This document shows, in pieces, positions 1-6,406 of a stretch of DNA of 10,246 nucleotides. Every line of letters begins with the position of its first letter. Positions within the stretch are counted from its first letter, which is position 1. The notes under the pieces are model-generated. The model searched no databases. It was not told where the DNA came from and worked only from the letters and a program-made list of their open reading frames with translations. The DNA comes from Pseudomonadota bacterium (GTDB lineage: Bacteria > Myxococcota > Bradymonadia > UBA4248), in assembly GCA_017629415.1 (NCBI GenBank), contig JAGBXG010000258.1, forward strand, positions 1 through 10,246. Reading direction: 5' to 3'. The position numbers and the translations under genes are program-made.

Positions 1-84
1 CAATACTTCTGGTTCGGCCCAGGCGATATCATTAAACACATGAAACCCAATATGCACATGCCCGTCATGCTGTGGTTCTTCTAG
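1..84 (+). CDS. C-terminal end of an unidentified protein (5' part outside window)
   Basis: The first frame is open from base 1 to a TAG at 82-84 and gives 27 residues ending in MPVMLWFF. The stretch is rich in aromatic residues and Met, including a WFGPGD motif, and many codons end in C like those of neighbouring genes, so it reads as real coding sequence. The fragment is too short to assign a family. The next gene's ribosome binding site (AGGAG, 83-87) overlaps this stop codon and its ATG lies 8 nt further on, so the two are probably co-transcribed and translationally coupled. Confidence 0.55.
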   Translation, partial: QYFWFGPGDIIKHMKPNMHMPVMLWFF

Positions 85-92
85 GAGACTCC

Positions 93-1238
93 ATGAAACA
101 AATCAATACACTCCTCAAATACATGCTCGCAATCTCCATAACTGCCGCACTCGCCACCGGATGTGCTTCGGCGACATATGAACCAGGCACAGATAACTCG
201 GAAAACGAAAACGAAAATAACAATAATAACACCAATAACGGAAACGATATGGACACTGACGGCGACGGCGAAAATGATACCAACTCAGGCGACGTCAATC
301 TCAGTGATAATAAATGTGACGACTTCCCCACATACGAAGCCTGCGATCTCGACGACAGCTACACACTGCTCAAATGTAACGCCGATGGCATCCTCGAAAC
401 CATACCATGCACATACGGATGCAAAGACGGAAAATGTACATCAAAAGCAGATAACTCATGCGCTGAACCCTACACACTAAACCTCGATAACTCCGTCAAC
501 GGAAACACCGAAAAAGGCGATAACTACCCTTCAGCTTGCGTCGACCTCGACACACAAATGGCCGTCGTCAAATTCGACATCCCAGAAGTCGGATTCTACG
601 AACTCACCACAAGACGAATCACTGATACCTCCGAATGGGGACAAGCACTCTCACGAACTTGCGACCCATCTGAAGCCTACTCCATCGGAAATAACGGAAA
701 CTGCTCCGTCGGAAATGCCGTCAACAACAAAAAAATCTCTCGCATCTTCAACCCAGGAACACACTACTTATTCGTCGCACCTTCCAATATCTTGGCACCA
801 CACTTCAAATTCAGTGCTTCATTGGCAAAAACAAACGAAAATTACGGATACAGCGGAAAATTAACTCCCGTCTACATCTCCGACCAAGGATACACCACTT
901 CTGATACCACCAAAGAAGGCACCAAATCCCTAAATTGGCCCGGCGGAAAAGGATGCCAATCCGGAGGAACAAACGGCGCAGAAAAAGCATACGCCTTCGC
1001 CATCGACAAAACATCCACATTCCTCGCCGATCTCAATGTCTCCAACGAATCTAATACTTCACTCGTCGGCATGCACCTATACGCAGCCAAAGATACACTC
1101 GGTATCGTCAGCTGCGCAGAAACCTCAGATCACATCCTCTACCTCTCCGCTGAACTCACGCCAGGCGAATATGTCCTCCTCGTCGATGGCGTCGGAAGCG
1201 AAACTTATGACTACACCTTAAATTTAACGTTAGAATAA
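93..1238 (+). CDS. Secreted lipoprotein with Asn/Asp-rich linker, Cys-rich module and two PPC-like beta domains
   Basis: This is a 381-aa predicted lipoprotein. The ATG at 93 is preferred over one in frame at 72, because AGGAG (83-87) lies 5 nt before it and the signal peptide then begins MKQINTLLKY. A type II signal peptide ends in the lipobox ATGC, so Cys24 is the likely lipidated residue. Residues 29-73 are a low-complexity Asn/Glu/Asp/Gly linker. Residues 75-115 hold six Cys (75, 84, 95, 106, 110, 115), probably three disulfides in a small module. The rest looks like two beta-rich domains, about 122-255 and 260-381. The second has the paired-Cys, LTPGEYVLLVDG and Y-x-L-x-L pattern seen in bacterial pre-peptidase C-terminal (PPC) domains. 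No catalytic residues are recognisable. A surface or periplasmic adhesion or structural role is inference. It is probably in an operon with the upstream gene. Confidence 0.8.
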   Translation: MKQINTLLKYMLAISITAALATGCASATYEPGTDNSENENENNNNNTNNGNDMDTDGDGENDTNSGDVNLSDNKCDDFPTYEACDLDDSYTLLKCNADGILETIPCTYGCKDGKCTSKADNSCAEPYTLNLDNSVNGNTEKGDNYPSACVDLDTQMAVVKFDIPEVGFYELTTRRITDTSEWGQALSRTCDPSEAYSIGNNGNCSVGNAVNNKKISRIFNPGTHYLFVAPSNILAPHFKFSASLAKTNENYGYSGKLTPVYISDQGYTTSDTTKEGTKSLNWPGGKGCQSGGTNGAEKAYAFAIDKTSTFLADLNVSNESNTSLVGMHLYAAKDTLGIVSCAETSDHILYLSAELTPGEYVLLVDGVGSETYDYTLNLTLE

Positions 1239-1249
1239 TTATCCATATG

Positions 1250-1278
1250 CGTGCCCTATGCTCACGCATACGGGCACG
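1250..1278 (+). repeat. Bulged hairpin, copy 1 of the TAT...ATA-C family
   Basis: CGTGCCC (1250-1256) pairs with GGGCACG (1272-1278), and TATGC (1257-1261) pairs with GCATA (1266-1270) around a TCAC loop. C1271 is left unpaired between the two stem segments. It lies 11 nt after the lipoprotein stop codon, so it may also stabilise the 3' end or help terminate that transcript, although no T-run follows. The same geometry recurs at 1281-1306, 6668-6695, 9023-9051 and 9059-9091 with different arm sequences. Confidence 0.75.
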
Positions 1279-1280
1279 AG

Positions 1281-1306
1281 GCGGCGCTATCTTCAATACG
1301 CGCCGC
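1281..1306 (+). repeat. Bulged hairpin, copy 2 of the TAT...ATA-C family
   Basis: GCGGCGC (1281-1287) pairs with GCGCCGC (1300-1306), and TAT (1288-1290) pairs with ATA (1296-1298) around CTTCA. C1299 is unpaired. It starts two bases after copy 1, giving a tandem pair in the gap between two convergent lipoprotein genes. The inner stem is the shortest of the five copies. Confidence 0.7.
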
Positions 1307-1340
1307 AAAACACGTTTCACACACTTGCACAATGCATAAC

Positions 1341-1377
1341 AAAAAAAAAGACCGCGTCCACTCTCAAGACACGGCCT
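1341..1377 (-). terminator. Intrinsic terminator of the 1389-1925 lipoprotein gene
   Basis: Read on the minus strand, AGGCCGTGTC pairs with GGACGCGGTCT, with two G-T wobbles. A run of nine T follows (the A run at 1341-1349). It begins 11 nt after the TGA of the minus-strand gene, which fits a simple Rho-independent terminator. Confidence 0.8.
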
Positions 1378-1388
1378 CTGCTATCTCA

Positions 1389-1925
1389 TCAATCATGCAT
1401 ATCAATGCCAACTAAAAGACGCTCCTCCATAACCTTCTTGGCATCATCCCAAAAACTACCGCAATCCTCTTCAAAAACATCTTTATATGCGTTCTGAGCT
1501 TCTGTAATTTCCCTATCATTCCCTTTGCAATACTCAATCTTCTCATCCATAATATCAGATACAAGAATATAAGCAGCCGTATAAAAACCAGAATTCATCT
1601 GATTTTCAGCCAAGTGCTTATAAGCTGCAGCTTTATCAGAAACTTTTATTGCCTCCAAAGCTAGCGTATACTCGTTGCATGCTTCCGTTTTCTTCTGTTT
1701 GACTGGGGAACTCGTTAATAAATCAGTCATCTCAGAACATTTGGACATACCATTCATCCCCTTCTCAACGCCTCGTTCAGTATTGCCACTATAAATCATC
1801 TCAACAAGCTCATAAATCTCAGGCGTACCTGCCTCATCCACAAACTCGTCTTCACAAGCAAAAGAACTTAAACAAATCCCTGTCATCAGGCCTGCAAGAC
1901 CAATATTCTTCAAAAATTTATGCAT
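1389..1925 (-). CDS. Small predicted lipoprotein, hypothetical
   Basis: This 178-aa product starts MHKFLKNIGL. The ATG at 1925 is chosen because GGAG (1935-1938) lies 9 nt upstream and the signal peptide then starts correctly; a start further upstream at 1967 would add a polar leader. A hydrophobic stretch ends at SSFAC, making Cys24 a plausible lipidation site, though the lipobox is not ideal (Phe at -2). The mature part is acidic and probably alpha-helical, with Cys at 63, 83, 133 and 155 that could form two disulfides. I do not recognise the family. It is the last of three minus-strand genes of the same style (short, lipid-anchored, Cys-containing), each with its own terminator. The predicted location is periplasmic, anchored to a membrane. 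Codon bias is weak and base composition is A+T-richer than in fusA. Confidence 0.8.
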   Translation of the reverse strand: MHKFLKNIGLAGLMTGICLSSFACEDEFVDEAGTPEIYELVEMIYSGNTERGVEKGMNGMSKCSEMTDLLTSSPVKQKKTEACNEYTLALEAIKVSDKAAAYKHLAENQMNSGFYTAAYILVSDIMDEKIEYCKGNDREITEAQNAYKDVFEEDCGSFWDDAKKVMEERLLVGIDMHD

Positions 1926-2001
1926 CGATATATTCTCCATCATTACTGTTGAATCACAAGTTTGCACAAAGCAAACAATAGCTCTATTATTTTACACGAA
2001 A

Positions 2002-2007
2002 ATTATA
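2002..2007 (-). promoter_or_regulatory. Possible -10 element for the 1389-1925 gene
   Basis: A perfect TATAAT is present on the minus strand about 77 nt before the start codon, downstream of the previous gene's terminator. No good -35 sits at 16-18 nt; T-rich sequence overlapping the terminator is the only candidate. Its position between terminator and gene fits independent transcription. Confidence 0.35.
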
Positions 2008-2023
2008 GCTTAATCCATAAACA

Positions 2024-2055
2024 AAAAGGCAAAACGCTCACACGTTTTGCCTTTT
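2024..2055 (-). terminator. Intrinsic terminator of the 2107-2616 lipoprotein gene
   Basis: There is a 13-bp perfect stem, AAAAGGCAAAACG (2024-2036) with CGTTTTGCCTTTT (2043-2055), around a 6-nt loop. On the minus strand it ends in a run of five T. It lies about 50 nt past the stop codon. It could work in both directions because the stem ends in A/T runs. Its GGCAAAACG core matches the next terminator at 2697-2731. Confidence 0.85.
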
Positions 2056-2106
2056 CATATTCCATGGATATCCCATAAAACCTCTTGATGCCATGATTAA
2101 CACCCA

Positions 2107-2616
2107 TCAATCATCGTCATCATCAAAACCACCACCACTGCCACCGCTGCTGTGAGCCATGTCGTAAGCATCCTCAACGGCCTTTACCCAACCTACCATC
2201 TGAGATAACACAACCATGATAGCAATAAATGCAACCGCCGCATAAGCATCGCTATATCTCAATTCCTCAGTACATTCCGTAAGTCTCTCATTAACACGGT
2301 CAAGCTTTCTCAATGTAAAGCTCAGTGTCATTGTCTCATCAATACTACAAAGAGGCTCCTTTAAAATATCTGTGCCTTCTGCCGTTTCATATTCTAAGAA
2401 AGCTGCTTCAATCCTTTCACGGTTCGCCTCATAGTACTCAACAAAGTCAGTGGCAATATCGTTGCAGTCCTTCATCATCCCCATAACATCATCCATTTTA
2501 TCCACTTCTTCAGTAAATAATGGATAATGGTTTTCGCAATCATTGCCACATCCAAAAATGCTAAAACTAAAACACAACAAAACCCATAAACCCAACTTAT
2601 TTAAATTTTTTCGCAT
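2107..2616 (-). CDS. Small predicted lipoprotein with a hydrophobic helix and poly-Asp tail
   Basis: This is a 169-aa product. GTG at 2619 and ATG at 2616 are adjacent; the ATG is preferred because AGGAG (2623-2627) is 6 nt from it but only 3 nt from the GTG. The signal peptide ends in lipobox IFGC, with Cys23 as lipidation site. The mature protein has Cys at 27, 51, 90 and 115, and long, charged, probably helical segments. Residues 125-145 form a strongly hydrophobic helix long enough to cross a membrane. The C-terminus is Ser/Gly-rich and ends in five Asp. From Cys51 to Cys115 it resembles the product of the neighbouring 2765-3343 gene (C-x3-IAT-x4-Y-x2-A, then Cys with the final pair 25 residues apart in both), so the two are probably diverged paralogs. 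No known family is recognised and function is unknown. Confidence 0.8.
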   Translation of the reverse strand: MRKNLNKLGLWVLLCFSFSIFGCGNDCENHYPLFTEEVDKMDDVMGMMKDCNDIATDFVEYYEANRERIEAAFLEYETAEGTDILKEPLCSIDETMTLSFTLRKLDRVNERLTECTEELRYSDAYAAVAFIAIMVVLSQMVGWVKAVEDAYDMAHSSGGSGGGFDDDDD

Positions 2617-2661
2617 CACACTCTCCTATTTTACGTGTGTCATAGACCAACAACACCAGTT

Positions 2662-2689
2662 GTTATACAAATCTCAATCCAAATACAAA
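2662..2689 (-). promoter_or_regulatory. Weak promoter candidate for the 2107-2616 gene
   Basis: Minus-strand TTTGTA (2684-2689) and TATAAC (2662-2667) are 16 nt apart, in the gap between the upstream terminator and the start codon. The -35 match is poor, so this rests mainly on position. Confidence 0.25.
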
Positions 2690-2696
2690 GAAACAT

Positions 2697-2731
2697 AAAA
2701 AAAAGGGCAAAACGCAATGCGTTTTGCCCTT
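2697..2731 (-). terminator. Intrinsic terminator of the 2765-3343 lipoprotein gene
   Basis: There is a 13-bp perfect stem, AAGGGCAAAACGC (2703-2715) with GCGTTTTGCCCTT (2719-2731), around AAT. On the minus strand it is followed by eight T, two of which belong to the stem. It begins 33 nt after the stop codon. This is the strongest terminator in the window by eye. Confidence 0.9.
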
Positions 2732-2764
2732 CAAAACAATATTTCACTCACAAACAAGTGATGA

Positions 2765-3343
2765 TTATTTACCGGTACTACCAGCGGCAGCATTGGCACC
2801 AGCCGTAAGCGCAGCTTGAATACCTTCAACGGTTGTTAATCCTGTCATCGCAGCATCAAGCTTGGCAATGGTATCCCCAAGACCAGAATCAACAAGCGAT
2901 GTCTGGCATGTCTCAATACTGGAATAGATCGTGTAAAGATCGATCAACGCCAAACCTGTCAATGCACCATTCAAAACTTTACACATGGCATCACCAGATT
3001 CATAAGCACTCCAATCCGTCACTGCAGTCGAGAGCGCATCTTTATGTGCTGAAAGATAAGATGTAACATTCGTTGCAATCAACAAGCAGTTTTCTGCTCC
3101 CGTGTCAGCATAATTCACTGTCGATTTCAATGTATTGATTTCTGCAATAATCAGCGGTGTCGTACATGTGGAATCTTCACACTCAACTTTTGCTTGAGCA
3201 CAAGCTTTTTCACATTCTTCCTTATTGTCTGCCGTGCATGCCGCCACACAATCATCATAATCTTTAGCGCAATCTTCATTTGCACATGCCATCATGCCGC
3301 CACAAAGTGCCAAAAGACCAATACCTAACGCCAATTTCTTCAT
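2765..3343 (-). CDS. Small Cys-rich predicted lipoprotein
   Basis: This is a 192-aa product. Three ATG codons are adjacent; the third (3343) is chosen because AAGGA (3352-3356) is then 8 nt away, and 3346 is nearly as good. The frame stays open to 3445, but a good promoter (3417-3445) overlaps that extension, so it is not used. The signal peptide MKKLALGIGL ends in GMMAC, with lipidation at Cys20. Residues 25-60 hold seven Cys spaced x6, x3, x7, x3, x6, x4, including two C-x3-C motifs, as in a disulfide-pinned helical hairpin. A second part (about 63-192) is Ala/Thr/Leu-rich with Cys 86, 121 and 146. It aligns with the 2107-2616 product but adds the N-terminal Cys-rich module. The family is not recognised and function is unknown. 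Confidence 0.82.
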   Translation of the reverse strand: MKKLALGIGLLALCGGMMACANEDCAKDYDDCVAACTADNKEECEKACAQAKVECEDSTCTTPLIIAEINTLKSTVNYADTGAENCLLIATNVTSYLSAHKDALSTAVTDWSAYESGDAMCKVLNGALTGLALIDLYTIYSSIETCQTSLVDSGLGDTIAKLDAAMTGLTTVEGIQAALTAGANAAAGSTGK

Positions 3344-3416
3344 CATCATATTCCTTCTGTAAATTCGGCACAAGCTTGCACCTACATACCGCCCAATGTG
3401 GGCAAATCCCAGTTTA

Positions 3417-3445
3417 TATATAGACCTATTGTCTACCGATCTCAA
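3417..3445 (-). promoter_or_regulatory. Sigma70-type promoter of the 2765-3343 gene
   Basis: On the minus strand TTGAGA (3440-3445), a 17-nt spacer and TATATA (3417-3422) make a good housekeeping promoter. Transcription would start near 3410, giving a leader of about 65 nt that holds a small hairpin, GCCCA/TGGGC (3391-3403). The promoter position rules out the longer upstream start. Confidence 0.7.
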
Positions 3446-3556
3446 TGCTTACCCACAATAAAAGTATTCCCATTCATCCCCACTTAACGCATTCACAAAT
3501 GGGAGATATAAAAATACGGAATGGCCAACCCGCAAAATCACCCATATTGCAAATTT

Positions 3557-3577
3557 CCAAAGGGCAGCGCCCTTTGG
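3557..3577. repeat. Perfect 9-bp hairpin in the priA 3' spacer
   Basis: CCAAAGGGC (3557-3565) and GCCCTTTGG (3569-3577) surround AGC. Flanking bases (ATTGC before, GGGGC after) loosely resemble the core of the 3719-3766 repeat, so this may be a third, decayed copy. No coding potential is apparent here. Confidence 0.55.
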
Positions 3578-3579
3578 GG

Positions 3580-3596
3580 CACGGCGTACGCAAAGT
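3580..3596 (+). repeat. Left arm of a 17-bp inverted repeat
   Basis: CACGGCGTACGCAAAGT is the exact reverse complement of 3773-3789, 176 nt away. The two arms bracket the 3633-3660 hairpin and the left copy of the larger repeat, so the whole region could fold into one long branched structure. Confidence 0.7.
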
Positions 3597-3632
3597 CACA
3601 AAAGACTTACGAAATGGTATGTCGCGGGGACG

Positions 3633-3660
3633 AAAAATGGGGGAGCGGGTCCCCATTTTT
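3633..3660. terminator. Terminator-like hairpin, possibly for priA
   Basis: AAAAATGGGG (3633-3642) pairs with CCCCATTTTT (3651-3660), a 10-bp stem with A/T runs at its base. It therefore resembles a bidirectional intrinsic terminator. It lies about 150 nt beyond the priA stop. No closer hairpin followed by a T-run is visible, so it is the best candidate for ending the priA transcript. Confidence 0.5.
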
Positions 3661-3766
3661 CCAAAAAACGAGTGTTATCAGTACCCGGCTAACTTACAAA
3701 AAACGTCAAATCTATGGTGGGTTCCAAGGGGCTTGAGCCCCTTGGCGGGGTTTGGGGCGGAGCCCC
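3647..3766 (+). repeat. Approx. 120-bp intergenic repeat, left copy (inverted mate at 6407-6524)
   Basis: The core at 3719-3766 (GGGTTCCAAGGG... to GGAGCCCC) matches the reverse complement of 6407-6453 at about 43 of 48 positions by hand alignment. Similarity continues outward at lower identity: CAGTACCC (3679-3686) sits 40 nt before the core here and 38 nt in the mate, and GGG-CCCC-ATTT occurs near the outer end of both. The core contains two hairpins, CCAAGGGG/CCCCTTGG and GGGGC/GCCCC. The two copies face each other across priA. Confidence 0.7.
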
Positions 3767-3772
3767 AAAAGA

Positions 3773-3789
3773 ACTTTGCGTACGCCGTG
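3773..3789 (-). repeat. Right arm of the 17-bp inverted repeat
   Basis: ACTTTGCGTACGCCGTG is the exact reverse complement of 3580-3596. A GGGGC-GAA-GCCCC hairpin (3789-3801) directly follows, ending 8 nt before the priA stop codon. On the minus strand this hairpin has no T-run after it, so it is not an obvious terminator. Confidence 0.7.
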
Positions 3790-3809
3790 GGGCGAAGCCC
3801 CCCAAAAAA

Positions 3810-6377
3810 CTAAAGCATATCGTACGGATCAACATCGACGGTGAGATGAATTTGGTGGGTATTTGCGCGCCAGTCGGCAGTTTTTTGCAAAGTTGCGTTC
3901 AGCCAGGCATGGAGTTTGGCGCGATTCTCATGTCGAAGAAACAGTTGATAGCGTGTTTTGCCGCACAAGATAGGAATCGGAGCCGGCGCGGGTCCCATCA
4001 CACGTCCAGTCGTGCCTTCGCCTTGCAACCCGCGAGCCGCCGAAGCCAGGTGACAGGCATAACGTTCTGTGTCGATGGGATTCGTTCCTTCAATACGCAT
4101 CATGACCAAGTGCGTAAACGGTGAATTCATCAAAGCACGACGAATCTCAAGCTCCTGTTGCGCAAAACCGGTGTAATCGCGTTCCACCACGCCTTGGATA
4201 GCCGGATGTTCAGGCCGAAGAGTTTGCAAAATGACGCGTCCCGGCCTATTTCCACGTCCTGCGCGACCGCTGACCTGTGTCAAGAGTTGATATGTCCGTT
4301 CTGACGCCCTGAAATCGGGCATATGAAGACCCATATCGGCATTCACAATACCGACCAAAGTCACATTGTGGATATCATGCCCCTTGGCGATCATCTGCGT
4401 CCCCACGAGAATGTCGATATCGCCGCTTCTAAACGCCCCCAAGATATTCTGAATCCCCCGGTTCGTGGCATTATCGCGGTCAAGGCGTTCTACACGCGCT
4501 TCTGGAAACTCAGCAGAAAGCACTTCGACAAGTCGTTCTGTGCCATACCCTGTGTAAGATAAATCACGACGGCGACATTTGGGACAAAAGCCATCTGTGC
4601 GATCGACGTAATCACAGTAATGACAATGCAAGTCATCCGAATATTTATAATAAGTGAGTGCCACATCGCAGTTGGGACAATAAAGCACATTGCCGCAATA
4701 CTCACACTGAATAAACGTCGAAAACCCACGGCGATTCAAAAAGATCATCGCCTGTTCTTTGCGTCCCATAACCTCTTTTAGGGCGGCAATCAAATCATCC
4801 GACAACAAACGGCTTCGAACTTCAATGCGTACGCGTTCGTCAGGGGGCACATCGTCTTCAAACACGGGTTTGGCACGATTCCGCATATCGATGATTTGAA
4901 TTTCGGGCATCGGGCGTGCTTGCGGACGTTTCGTCAATTGCAGCAACTGCATGCGATTTTGAAGCGCGCGTGCGTAGCTTTCCAGCGAAGGAGTTGCCGA
5001 ACCTAAAATGACGGGACAACCGCATTGCTGCCCCAAATACAACGCCATATCGCGTGCATGATAGCGCGGCGTTTCCCCCTGCTTGAACGAACTGTCGTGT
5101 TCTTCATCCAATACAATCAACCCCAGATTCTGTACCGGCGCAAAAAGCGCACTCCGGGGACCTATCGCAATCCCGATGCGCCCGGCACGAATACGGCTCC
5201 ATGTGTCAAATCGTTCGTTTTCGCTCAAACCGCTGTGCAAGACTGCCACATCGTTCCCAAACCTGCCCTGAAATACCGCGCAAAACTGCGGTGTCAGCGC
5301 AATTTCAGGCAAAATGAAGATACATCCTTGCCCACGGGCTCGCACGGCCTCCATTACCCCCAGATAGACCTCGGTTTTGCCGCTGCCCGTCACCCCAAAA
5401 AGCAAAAAACTCCCAAATCCCTGATGCGAAACAACGGCATCAATCGCCGCCTGCTGCTCATCTGTGCGTTCAATCTCATGAATAATGGGTTTAACATGAT
5501 CAAACGACGTTTTATCACGCGTCGTTGTCTGCACTGAAATCAGCCCAAGCTCCTCCAAACGATGCAATACCGGCGTACATGAACCAAACCGCTCAAGCAC
5601 TGCACTATGGCGCACCGGCATTCCCTGCTCTGCCATCCAGTCCAGCAATTCCTGCTGTTTTTTGCCCAGTTTTTTGGGAACTTCAGCATCAGTCACCGTA
5701 TACACAGCTTCCATGCTTTCCTGCTGACGCGCCTTATCCAGCTCCCATTGCGGCACCAACAAACCATCCATCACCCAAGCCTCCAGAAGTTCAGATTTTA
5801 CGCCGAACTGATGGCTTATCTCGGTTTCTGTTAAACCGCCGGTCTCCAGTGATGCCAGCACGTGCTGAATCATTAAGCCATGAGATTCAAGTGATGCCTC
5901 ATCTTTGAAATCCGTGCCAAACAACATCCGCCCTTGATTTGCCGTTTTCTTCTCGCGTTTTGGGGCTTTTTCTTCTGCGATGAAACTTTTTTCCAAGTTT
6001 TGGCATTTCAAAAGCCCCTCTTGAGTCGCCAAAATACTGACATCCCCGGCATAATACCGGCAAACTCCGGACCGCATCATGCCGCTTGGCATTGCCAGTT
6101 TCAGACAAAACCCCAGCGGACATTGGTAATAGGACGACATAAACCGAAGCGTTGCCATCAATCCTTCAGAAATAAAAGGATTGGGGTCAACGACTTCCAG
6201 CACATGCCGAATGCGCCCCTCATAATCCGGCTTTTTGTCCGTGACTGCCGTAATAATCCCCGTACACGACTGGCGACCCAAAGGCACCTGTACAATCGTC
6301 CCCACGCGAACATCCGACCGTATCTGATACGATAACGGCTCCAAAGGCCGACTGAAGATAATGACTGAACAATACAT
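3810..6377 (-). CDS. priA: Primosomal protein N' (replication restart helicase PriA)
   Basis: PriA is a 3'-to-5' superfamily 2 helicase that recognises stalled or collapsed forks and reloads the replicative helicase. The 855-aa product has an N-terminal DNA-binding domain (about 1-105). It then has Walker A GVTGSGKT (328-335), the DEEH box (424-427), GSATPS (459-464), and eight zinc-binding Cys in four pairs (558/561, 567/570, 585/588, 598/601). GTQMIAKGHD (659-668) and QVSGRAGRG (701-709) follow, so the enzyme looks intact. It is about 120 residues longer than E. coli PriA (732 aa), and most of the excess lies before Walker A (about 110-300). That stretch includes a charged Lys/Glu segment and apparently two winged-helix-like parts. 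The ATG at 6377 is supported by AGGAAA (6385-6390), 7 nt upstream. It is monocistronic, flanked by inverted repeats, and divergent from fusA. Confidence 0.96.
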   Translation of the reverse strand: MYCSVIIFSRPLEPLSYQIRSDVRVGTIVQVPLGRQSCTGIITAVTDKKPDYEGRIRHVLEVVDPNPFISEGLMATLRFMSSYYQCPLGFCLKLAMPSGMMRSGVCRYYAGDVSILATQEGLLKCQNLEKSFIAEEKAPKREKKTANQGRMLFGTDFKDEASLESHGLMIQHVLASLETGGLTETEISHQFGVKSELLEAWVMDGLLVPQWELDKARQQESMEAVYTVTDAEVPKKLGKKQQELLDWMAEQGMPVRHSAVLERFGSCTPVLHRLEELGLISVQTTTRDKTSFDHVKPIIHEIERTDEQQAAIDAVVSHQGFGSFLLFGVTGSGKTEVYLGVMEAVRARGQGCIFILPEIALTPQFCAVFQGRFGNDVAVLHSGLSENERFDTWSRIRAGRIGIAIGPRSALFAPVQNLGLIVLDEEHDSSFKQGETPRYHARDMALYLGQQCGCPVILGSATPSLESYARALQNRMQLLQLTKRPQARPMPEIQIIDMRNRAKPVFEDDVPPDERVRIEVRSRLLSDDLIAALKEVMGRKEQAMIFLNRRGFSTFIQCEYCGNVLYCPNCDVALTYYKYSDDLHCHYCDYVDRTDGFCPKCRRRDLSYTGYGTERLVEVLSAEFPEARVERLDRDNATNRGIQNILGAFRSGDIDILVGTQMIAKGHDIHNVTLVGIVNADMGLHMPDFRASERTYQLLTQVSGRAGRGNRPGRVILQTLRPEHPAIQGVVERDYTGFAQQELEIRRALMNSPFTHLVMMRIEGTNPIDTERYACHLASAARGLQGEGTTGRVMGPAPAPIPILCGKTRYQLFLRHENRAKLHAWLNATLQKTADWRANTHQIHLTVDVDPYDML

Positions 6378-6406
6378 CGTGTGATTTCCTTTTTATTTTT
6401 TTTATG

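Noticed and set aside
3344..3445. N-terminal extension of the Cys-rich lipoprotein to 226 residues
   Set aside because: It would bury the signal peptide behind about 34 residues and overlap a good promoter. A ribosome binding site lies directly before the ATG cluster at 3343-3349.
3445..4124. Open frames of 122 and 136 codons across the priA 3' spacer
   Set aside because: They translate hairpin repeats and run into priA antisense; composition and ribosome binding sites do not support genes.
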